Shown: positions 9,402 through 16,850 of the stretch, in pieces | Numbering within the stretch: the first letter of the stretch is position 1 | How the letters are laid out: each line of letters starts with the position of its first letter | NCBI GenBank assembly: GCA_029961685.1 | Contig: JARWKL010000005.1 | Span: 13,978,164-14,042,163, forward strand | Origin: Aristolochia californica | Lineage: Eukaryota; Streptophyta; Magnoliopsida; Piperales; Aristolochiaceae | Length of the DNA stretch: 64,000 bases | Reading direction: 5' to 3' | Position numbers and translations under genes: made by a program | The notes under the pieces: generated by a model | What the model saw: the letters and a program-made list of their open reading frames with translations, nothing else | What the model was told of the DNA's origin: nothing | Database searches by the model: none

Positions 9402-9765
9402 CTATTTCGGGATGTTGTCCATGCTTGTTCATCATCTTCCATTGTCCAGAATTTTATGTGAGAATTTCCTGGAAATCCTATGACTTGTGCTTGGGCTTCT
9501 TCCCAGCTGCCATATATTCCTGTTTCTCTTCCTATGAAGACAACATGTCAGTAGTTTATTTTTTCTGGTTTTTTGTATATACTTGTAGAGGCTTCTCTTG
9601 TTGAAGCGGTGTCTATAGGTTGAGATACAGTTTCTTCTTGGGTCATTCTATAGATCTCTATTTGCAGAATGATAACTAAATCTTCTAAGAATTGCTTAGA
9701 TAGCATATTCCTGAAGTTTGAGTTGTTCAATCCTGATTTGATGTGTCAGGTATTTGATAACTCAT
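9398..9765 (-). pseudogene. Viroplasmin-type gene (Cauli_VI / RNase H1 N-terminal domain)
   Basis: The start is an ATG at 9765-9763 that overlaps the ORFa stop as ATGA; the stop TGA at 9400-9398 overlaps the next ATG as ATGA. After a linker of about 65 residues comes a short domain (about 9547-9420). It contains VVFIGRETGIYGSWEEAQAQ, then GFPGNSHIKF and a W-T-M-E-D-D-E-Q-A-W end. The pattern V-V-F-x-G-x-x-x-G-I-Y-x-S-W-x-E-A is that of the viroplasmin/RNase H1 N-terminal domain (Pfam Cauli_VI), known from the caulimovirus inclusion-body transactivator and from cellular RNase H1. The family binds nucleic acid and organises replication bodies. A TGA at 9550-9548 just before the domain and a 1-nt shift near 9730 break it. 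Its place between leader and CP is unusual: in caulimoviruses the domain lies in the 3'-most gene. Confidence 0.8.
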
Positions 9766-9956
9766 TTTAATCCTACTGGATCGAGTCCTAAGAATCGTCC
9801 ATCTTGGATTATCCTTCTTCCTTCGTTGTTATAATCTACAACTAAAGGTTTTTCTTTTAACTCTTTGAGTTTGGCTTGAACTCGTAAGAGCTGATCTTTT
9901 AGTTGTCGAATCTAGACCTTCTGGAATTCGATTTGATTATCATACCTTCTGGTCAT
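9762..9956 (-). pseudogene. ORFa: short coiled-coil ORF after the three-repeat leader
   Basis: The frame starts at the ATG at 9956-9954 (MTRRYDNQIEF) and ends at the TGA at 9764-9762, within an ATGA contact to the viroplasmin gene. It is about 65 codons and rich in Gln, Leu, Lys and Arg (RQLKDQLLRVQAKLKELKEK), which suggests a coiled coil, followed by GRFLGLDPVGLK. One internal TAG breaks it. Such small ORFs linked by ATGA precede the large ORF in badna- and tungro-type viruses. I do not recognise the family. It has no counterpart after the two-repeat leader, where ORF P stands instead. Confidence 0.5.
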
Positions 9957-10266
9957 GATATATTCTCACAGTCGCGAATAGTTTATAAGTTTTATCGCTG
10001 GATTAGACCTATTTTGTTCTATATTGGAAGTTTTGGGTTTTTGTACATATGTTCCTTACAAATGTTACATGGGAAGTGACCGGTTTGGGTCATAACTGTT
10101 TGGGAGTATGTATACCTACACAGAAAGAAGTCAAAGCTAAACTTTTATTCTTTACTCATGCCAGGAAACTGATTCCATGGCTCTACAGGACGTTTAAACC
10201 TACGCTCTGATACGAATTTTAAAATAAAAGACACACACAGTGGATTATGGTACCGAAAGCACTACT

Positions 10267-10278
10267 GCTCTGATACCA
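10267..10278 (-). promoter_or_regulatory. tRNA-Met primer-binding site (perfect), middle repeat
   Basis: TGGTATCAGAGC on the minus strand is fully complementary to the initiator tRNA-Met 3' end, by the family's usual convention. This middle unit is the one missing from the leader at 4423-4548. Confidence 0.85.
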
Positions 10279-10329
10279 GTTTTAAACTAACATACACACA
10301 CAACAGATTATGGTAACAAAAGCACTATT

Positions 10330-10341
10330 GCTCTGATACCA
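10330..10341 (-). promoter_or_regulatory. tRNA-Met primer-binding site (perfect), outer repeat
   Basis: This is a second perfect TGGTATCAGAGC, 63 nt upstream of the middle one in viral sense. Its flank (CATTTTAAAA on the plus strand) matches the perfect site at 4486-4497, so these two correspond. Confidence 0.85.
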
Positions 10342-10583
10342 TTTTAAAATACAACGAGTCTCCACCAGACTCAACAGCCTAAACAGGGTGAACCTAGGGA
10401 TGAGGGCAACGGAACTAGAATCCTAGGGATGACAACTACACACTGACTTCAGACATTGGAAAATAATGACGACTCACATAATAATATTCCTACAGTCACA
10501 CTTCAGACATCCTATTATTTCACCATCATATTACTACTGCTTCCTACCACATATGACTGTTATGTACTTGTTTGTATCTATTT

Positions 10584-10772
10584 TCATAGCTGTCTAATAG
10601 GCCCGACATGATTTCTGCTGCTACTTAGAACTTCTTCGGGGTTTGAACCTATTCCTGCCAGCTTACCACCACGTGGGTAATCCATTAATGCAGTCCTCAC
10701 GGTCTCCAGAGGGCCCCAAATCATTCCTATTAACCGTTGCGGCTCCATGGCTACTTCAGTAGTGTAGAGCAC
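10584..10772 (-). other. Conserved leader ORF block, copy 2
   Basis: A 62-codon frame contains MEPQRLIGMIWGPLETVRT and IGSNPEEVLSSS, homologous to 4747-4962. Both copies are open despite decay of the neighbouring genes. The block is short, so this may be chance or conserved RNA structure. Confidence 0.4.
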
Positions 10773-10981
10773 AACTCCGTTTCATTTTCTACCTCGGAGT
10801 GTAGCCGAATAATTCTAAGTCTCTAGCTTCTGTCCTATTTGGCACTATTTCAATACTATTTCTTTTTGACAAGTGAACAGTAACCAAGAAAAGTTGGTGA
10901 ATAGTAACCATGAATAGTATAAATGAACAATACTTTTGAACAATAACTTATGAATAGTAAAAACAAACACTGTGGAGATTC

Positions 10982-11003
10982 ATATATATATATATATATA
11001 TAT
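10982..11003 (-). promoter_or_regulatory. (AT)11 tract, candidate TATA region
   Basis: Homologous to 5125-5142 but two units longer. It lies about 640 nt before the outer perfect primer-binding site in viral sense. Confidence 0.4.
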
Positions 11004-11505
11004 GCGGAACATGAACAGTGATAACAACAATTATACAAATCAAAATATTACAAACATGCGGAAATATAAAACATTGTACAAACAAAAATAAAAAATAAAA
11101 CAACTAAATACATACCCTCAAAAAAGGGAAATAAAACCTACTTATCTACATAACTCTTGAAGTTACCGACCGTGCTACTGGTCGGTTCCCTCTTTTCTGC
11201 TCAGCCATTACGGTTGTTTTGCACATACTGTGCTTTAAGGAACTTGTCGAAGGATGCTCACTGGAAATCGCCTTTTTCTTCGAATGAAAGATTATTTTTT
11301 CTTCTCCAATTTTTGAATGTCTCAACCTCTGGAGGAGCTTCAAATTTATAGCTGAAGATTTTTCATTTCTTCCACTTTTATCCTTAATTGAAAGGTGTGT
11401 GTTTAAAGACAAAGGGTAACTTTTGTCTTTTTGGCTTGTCATTTTTGCCCTTGCATTATTGCCTTTTGGCACCGAAAGTAGGGGTATAAATGGCTTTTCC
11501 TGTTG

Positions 11506-11513
11506 TGACGTCA
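11506..11513. promoter_or_regulatory. TGACGTCA motif
   Basis: This is a palindromic bZIP-type site, matched at 5643-5650. The second TGACG seen there is not kept here; TGACT follows instead. It lies in the ORF4 tail. Confidence 0.3.
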
Positions 11514-11535
11514 TGTGCTGACTTGCAGGAATCTT

Positions 11536-11625
11536 TTTTAGCCACCATTGTTGACTTTGTGTAGGCGCCTTTGATGACTTTTGTAGCCACCTTTGTGGAC
11601 TTTTATGGCTGCCTTTGCTGACTTT
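11536..11625. repeat. Short tandem repeat in the ORF4 tail, about four units
   Basis: About four degenerate units of 20-27 bp of the form GTAGCCACCTTTGTGGACTTT follow one another. The homologous place at 5670-5714 has two. TTGAC and TGACT cores recur in each. Confidence 0.6.
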
Positions 11626-12615
11626 GATTTCGTCTTGGGCCGTAATGGCTGCTGACTTGTTTTCTGATGCGGCTGCTGGCTGTTTATTCGGACAGCTGCC
11701 TTTTTGTGCACAATCTACAGGTGTGCTCCTTTGGAAAAGTCTTCTGGGCCATCTGGCAGAAGTTTTCCTTGGTTGCTTTGCTGAAGGGGATATATCCTCT
11801 AAGGAGTTTCTTCAGTGTTGCATCGAGACTGGTCTGGACAGGTGCCAGAGTCTCTTTATAGCTTTTCCAGACAATATTCAGTGGGATGGAGGTCTTGTTG
11901 ACAAAGCTTTTCTTTTTTTAAATCAGCAGTTGTATGAGTTGTATCAGGTTCTTGAGCCCGTGAATACGCCTGGTTGGCAAGACTGTTTCTGGGCATGAAT
12001 TGGATTTTGGAACATGTCTAGGATCATATTCCATCTTCGCGTCACATTCTTTGATGCCTTCAAGTGTCACGAAAGAAATGCTTGGAAACATCTTATTGTC
12101 AGTAACAATTTCAACAATACAGGAAACAAAATTAATCTTGATTCCTTTGCTTTTGGTTATGGAGAAATTTTTTTTGCAAGCCTCCATAATCACTTTTGGC
12201 ATTTTCTTCAAAACTGATAAGTCAGTGGAGTGAAGTACCATCTGTTTTATGAATCCATATGAATAGAGCATGGATACATATTTTGAGTCTATTTCATGAC
12301 TCAGAATCACTTGATTCCAACTATTGTTGGACTCAGTGGTGAAGAAGGGAGTGTTCATCCCTATCCAATTTGCTCATTCCATCTCTAGAATTGAACAGTA
12401 TGATCGGATTCGATCTTTGAAGGAACGTTGTCCACCTTTTGAGGGTGTAGCGAGGGTTCCTTAGACATAATGTCCGAGAGTTTCAAAGGTTTAAATTTCT
12501 TTAAAAATTCAAACTCATTAAGACTTGTTTTATCTTGTTTATTTAGGATTTTCAACCGTGTAAACTCAGATGGGGTAACCAATTTTGTCTTAAATGATTT
12601 CTCATTGCTAGACAA

Positions 12616-12822
12616 GTCTGTTTCTATCAAGGATGGATCCGTTAAGACTTCCTTTTCGGTTCGAGAGTGACAGGTAGAAGTCCCTGATTTCGATTTCATT
12701 GAAATCGTTAAGGTTTTCTTTCTAGCTCTAGATCGGCAGGTAGAAATCCCTGATTCCCCTATCTTCAAAGAAGATTGGGTTGTGATTTCCTTCTCATGCC
12801 TGGTATGACCGGTAGAAATCCC
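12616..12822 (-). repeat. Triple repeat of 22-24 residues inside ORF4
   Basis: Units start GISTGHTRHEKEIT, GISTCRSRARKKTLT and GTSTCHSRTEKEVLT. All three are open in this copy, with the same unit lengths (24, 22, 23 codons) as at 6703-6909. The middle unit's stop in the other copy is absent here. Confidence 0.78.
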
Positions 12823-13159
12823 GGGTCGACCTGTGTTTATCAAAACACTAAAGTCATCCGTCTGTTGATTAGCTAATGTTGTGGCTTGCTTTTCTCAATA
12901 TGGAGATCCGGTAGAAGTCCCGGAGGAGCTTGGTATATCATGCCATTTAGTGAGTTCTTTTAACTCTTCAGTTAATTCCTTAACCATGAGTTGTAAGAGT
13001 TCTCCACTTAATCCGTATCGGGCACAATTCTCATGTATGCCTCCTCATTTTGAGAGAACTAAAAGATTGTCGAATAGTGACTATAGGGTTGAGAGCAATA
13101 CCTTGAGTGTGGCAACCGCTGCAGCTAGGTTCGTTAGTGTGCTGCTGAGTGGATCCATT

Positions 13160-15122
13160 TTACCTGCCTGCAATACAAGAAAATTCTCGAGTAAGAGTAT
13201 CAGGTAAATAATTTTTATCTCTTTTAATGTGTTCAACAGTAAAAGAGAATTGGAAGACCATTGTTTCCAGCTGAGTAGTTTACCGGAACAAAGTGAATCT
13301 TCAAAATTTCTTGTGATAAAACCATCAAAGTTTTTGCAGTCAGTTCGTACTAGAAATTCTTTGGGGGCAAGATAAATTTAAAACTTCTTTATCCCATTTT
13401 TTACTGCTAAAATTTCTTTTTCATAAGAATGGTAGTTTGTTTCAACAGAGGAAAATGTTCCTGATGTATATTTGCATATCCTCTCAAAATCATTGATTTT
13501 GCATTTTAGGACTGTTGCCCAAGTATGATCTGAGGTGTCAGTTTCTAAAATCAGTTTTGGATCTGGATCTGGTAGAGTTAACACCGGGAGGTGTTTCATC
13601 ATTTGTTTCATCCTGATTACTTCTAGACTATCAGTGGGTGTTCATTCCCATTTGACGTCTTTCTTTAGTTTCTTTTGAAAGGGTTTCCTAATTTATGCTA
13701 AATTCTTTATGAATTGTTCATTATATGTTAGGCATCCTAAGAAATGTTGAAGTTGTTTTACATCTTCAATTTCATTCGGAAAAGCTGCTAGTTTTTCTAG
13801 AATATGATTTTGGAGGATGATTTCTCCTTTTGTGATGTTTAGACCTAAGAAATCTATCTTCGTTTTAAACAACTCTGATTTCTTTTTGCTGAGGGCTATC
13901 CCAGCATTTTTAAGGCATTTAATACCTTAAGTAATTGCTCTTTATATTGATCCATGGTTTCCGAAAATACTAGAATGTCATCAACATAAACTAAGCCAAA
14001 TTTAAAGAATGGTTTGAGGATGTGGTCCATTCTTCTTTGAAATATGTTGGGTGCTTGTTTGAACCCGAAGGGCATTGCAAGCCACTCATAATGTCCTGAA
14101 GGACAACTGAATGCAGTAAGGGGAATAGCTCTTTCGATTAGACGAATTTCCCAAAACCCAGATTTGCAATCAAATTTAGAAAACCATTGTTTTCCTCTTA
14201 TGGCAGCTATTAATATTTCTTTGTTAGGAAGATAGTAGCCATCCATTTTTTTGGCTTCATTAACCTTTTTATAGTTAATGACCATTCTAGCTTTTCCACG
14301 TTTTATCTCTGCATGATTCCGAACCAGGAAAGCAGGAGATGTATGTGGAGAATAACTTGCACGGATTAAACCTTGAGTTAGCAAGTCATCTGTGTTTAGA
14401 ATTCTTCAACATCAGAAGGAGTGTATACCATAGGTTTTTCTTGGATTTATTTTTCAGGATGAAGAAGTTTGAGGTCGTCATATGGTTTTTGTTTATTCCA
14501 CCAATCTAAGGGTTTCTCAGAACAAGTGGATTCTAGATGTTGCTGAACTTCTGATTCGCAAGATTCAGGAAGGAGTAGAGTTTCTAAGGGAAGAATCTCA
14601 TCACCACGCTTGCTGCGTTTTTTGAAGACCTAATGGAGAACATCTCCATTGCCAGAAATGGCAAAGGCTTTAGTGGGTTTTACTGCATAGATAAATACAG
14701 CAAAATTATCGATTTCGCGTCGAGTGCGACATCAAAGTTTATAGTAGGCTGGTGTTTGCTCTACAGGGGCATGAACACATGAGAAATTAATTTCCTAGGA
14801 CTAAATCTGCTCCTGAGTTTATGTTTGGTCCTAAGCTAATGAGTTTTGGGATCATAAACTTTTTACCTCCAATGTCGAGATGAATGTTTCGGGCTTCTGC
14901 AGGAAGAGATATATTTTCTCCTGAGCCGACTATTACTTGAAGGGGTACTTCAAGTGGTTTCCATAGATCTACGGGAAGTAGATTTTATCTGGCTAGGCAA
15001 TATGAACTTCATGTATCTACGAGAGCATGTAAATGGAATTTGATGTATCTGGGTAGTTTAAGCATGACCTTGATATAAAAATTTCCAGAAGCTGCATGCT
15101 CTGCGTTTATGCAGATACTCAT
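13160..15122 (-). pseudogene. Pol: aspartic protease, reverse transcriptase, RNase H
   Basis: The start is the ATG at 15122-15120, overlapping the CP stop as ATGA; the end is the TAA at 13162-13160. It is about 654 codons, usual for a caulimovirus-type separate Pol. The protease comes first: HLHALVDT is followed by a TGA (15011-15009) where the active-site Gly should be, then SSYCLAR. The reverse transcriptase spans about 14540-13700: motif A FSKFDCKSGFW (Asp near 14170), motif B MPFGFKQAPN, motif C YVDD (13988-13977). It is open from 14384 to 13896. The RNase H follows: LETDTSDHTW (Asp near 13538), NYHSYEKE, then LVRTDCKNF (Asp near 13340), with the end LPDTLTREF. Role: cleavage of viral proteins, reverse transcription of pregenomic RNA, RNA removal. 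Stops and frameshifts lie at about 14640-14400, 13900-13620 and 13310-13210. This is the only Pol in the block. Confidence 0.93.
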
Positions 15123-16850
15123 ATAGAGAAGGTGCCTGAAGAGTCCGACATGTTCTCTGAGTTTTTCGAGGAGGATGACTCAGTTTCTAAATGAAGTTCA
15201 TATACTTCATCTTCTAACTGGATGTCATCATAATGGATGATTTCCAATCCATTTTCTTCGGCAAGTAACATATAAGTACTGTACTGTTGTTGTTGTTTCT
15301 CATTTGGACAATCTTTTGCAAAATGTCCTTCTTTCTAGCATATCCAGCATTTGCATTTGCTTGGGGGTTTCCCCTTTGGGCAATATGCATTTGACCCTTT
15401 ACTGGATGAGGTAGGGCCAGAATTTGTTCTTTTTCTAAAGTATCTCTTGTAGGGAGTATACCTAGTTTTAGAACTTTTTGTATCCTAAATTTTTTCTCAC
15501 GAACTTTCTTAGGATATTTTCTTTGCTTACGGAAGGTGGTTTTACAACCATAAGCTCCTAGATTTTTGTTCTGGTTTGAAGAATATAATGTTTGTTTGTG
15601 TGCTTTACTACTTTTCTTTTGTAGTTTTTGGGCTTCACAGAGATTTGCCAACATGTCTTGTACAAATCTATGTCTTCTTCCTTAAGTGTCAAATTTTATG
15701 AAATTATCCATGGTTAAAGTACCAATTTCTAGATTATTTTTCCAATATTTTGTAATGTAGTCTTTTTCAGCTACATGTGTAAAAGGTTTTGGTAATTTTG
15801 CATAAAAAATAGACAGATAAGGTTTTTGATCTTCTTTTTGCAGTTTATAGAAGTAACTTGCAAATTCGAAATAATACTTCTCATAAAAACAAACGTTAAA
15901 AATTTGTAACTTGTTTAATTTTTGAAGAGTTTCTAAACATTTTCTTTGTTTAGTACTCTCATTGTAAGTTTCTAGGGTTGGATGTATTCCTAGAAATTTT
16001 TTTGATATCTTAGGCACCAATCCTTTCAAGATATTGGCTATAGATATTGAGGTATTGGCTCATTTTTGGTCTTCAGGATGGTTGTCCCACCAATGAGCTA
16101 CATTACCCTGTAAAGCATGGGTAAAGAAATTAAATTCCGAATCTTTGTCCCAAGATTCAAGCATATTTGCAGCATTGCTCATGCGTCTTTCCTGTTCTTT
16201 AAGGACTTTTTCTCCATCTTTGGGGCAATCCAAGTTGAGATAAAATTCAAAAGGGTTTATGCTTTCTATGGTTTGGTGTCCCATAGTAGCATGTGATGGA
16301 TCGACATTTGTGTATTTTGTCGAATACCTTTGTCCTTCCAGGATATTTTGGAGTGGGAGAGACTTTCTCATTCCTGCGGGTGGACCGCAATACGGTTTCA
16401 AAATTTTTCTTGAAAGCTATCTTCCATGTGGGTGTCTCATATCCTTGATGTTTCTACTTCACCATGGTCGCTACCACGAAGCATTATAAATCTTTTACCA
16501 AGATCATTTGCCTTTTTGTCTTTAGCAGAGTAGTCTATTTTCTTGGTATTTTCATCTACAACTTCATCAGATTCCTACGCCTCTGGTTCACTGTCGTGTT
16601 GCCCTTGTCGTTTACTACAGGAAGGTTTTTCCTCTTGAACATAATAAATCGGTCGGCGACTGAAAGTATTATATTTTATGTAAACTTCATCATCGCTAGA
16701 GAATGATGCTTTTGATGCGATCCTAAACTCTAGGTGCAATGCAAGGTGTTGCAATGTATACTAGGTTTTTAAGCCATCCGGTGATGTCAGGAAGGCCTAA
16801 TGGTAATGGAGTTTCCATATCCATTAAATAGAAAAAACTCATCCATTTGG
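15119..16850 (-). pseudogene. Coat protein gene upstream of Pol, 5' end cut off by satellite
   Basis: The 5' end is lost: satellite begins at 16851, just upstream of the METPLPLGLPDITGW equivalent. An acidic stretch follows, then the capsid core with INPFEFYLNLDCPKDGEK and THALQGNVAHWW (16401-16060). IHPTLETYNESTKQRK and YYFEFASYFYKL (16029-15682) come next, then a Lys-rich region. The knuckle CWIC-x4-HFAKDC (15352-15308) keeps its His but has a TAG in the loop. An acidic Ser-rich tail ends at the TGA at 15121-15119, overlapping the Pol ATG. The TGA at 16062-16060 is at the same codon as in the middle copy. By eye the two copies differ at about 6% of bases in the capsid core. The plus-strand frames here are shadows. 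Confidence 0.87.

Larger units (their letters stand above)
10204..10392 (-). repeat. Three tandem 63-bp repeats carrying primer-binding sites
   Basis: GCTCTGATAC starts at 10204, 10267 and 10330, with exact 63-bp steps. The units share an ACACACA run and GATTATGGTA but have diverged from one another, so they are not a sequencing artefact. The sites at 10267 and 10330 are perfect; the one at 10204 has one mismatch. Confidence 0.88.
9957..11200 (-). promoter_or_regulatory. Viral intergenic region and leader, copy 2
   Basis: This region matches 4254-5339 along most of its length. On the minus strand it carries an (AT)11 tract (11003-10982), the conserved leader ORF block (10772-10584), three primer-binding-site repeats (10392-10204) and the donor-like AG|GTATAC (10117-10110). 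Similarity to the other leader ends near 10055. Beyond it the two copies carry different genes. AT-rich stretches without recognisable genes fill the rest. Confidence 0.7.
11201..13158 (-). pseudogene. ORF4, 3' viral gene, copy downstream of Pol
   Basis: The start is the ATG at 13158-13156 (MDPLSSTL), 1 nt after the Pol stop TAA (13162-13160). The end is the TGA at 11203-11201. It is about 650 codons. It has the same order as the other copy: helical N-terminus, triple repeat (12822-12616), an open stretch with FEFLKKFKPLKLSDIM, and the central domain SKYVSMLYSYGFIKQMVL (12358-11918). A Lys-rich repeat tail and the C-terminal APPEVETFKNW follow. Its likely role, by position, is that of the RTBV ORF4 product or the caulimovirus translational transactivator; the family is not proved. 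A TTGCAG|G acceptor-like site lies 10 nt before the ATG. The TAG at 13083-13081 is shared with the other copy, while a TGA at about residue 37, a stop near 12890 and later shifts are private. Confidence 0.62.
1801..16850 (-). mobile_element. Endogenous pararetrovirus cluster (Caulimoviridae), rearranged and decayed
   Basis: The block holds a movement protein, coat protein with a CCHC knuckle, aspartic protease, reverse transcriptase with YVDD, RNase H, a viroplasmin-type domain and perfect tRNA-Met primer-binding sites (TGGTATCAGAGC). All are on the minus strand. This set defines Caulimoviridae. No integrase, LTR pair or target-site duplication is visible, as expected for passive integration. 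The CP-ORF4-leader stretch occurs twice (16850-10060 and 9400-4260) at roughly 90-95% identity by eye. The two outer ends lie in the same part of CP and overlap by about 155-165 bp of viral sequence, so the block is a head-to-tail series of about two genome lengths. Every gene is broken by stops or frameshifts. Confidence 0.95.

Noticed and set aside
4254..11200. The two leader regions as a pair of LTRs of an LTR retrotransposon, with the PBS 12-mer as support
   Set aside because: The primer-binding sites lie inside the repeated region, not just after it. No integrase or terminal TG...CA structure is seen, and movement-protein, CP and viroplasmin genes are present. Repetition comes from head-to-tail viral units.
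1801..16850. A currently active or intact virus
   Set aside because: Every gene has stops or frameshifts, the only protease has a stop in its active site, and both ends are cut within CP by satellite DNA.
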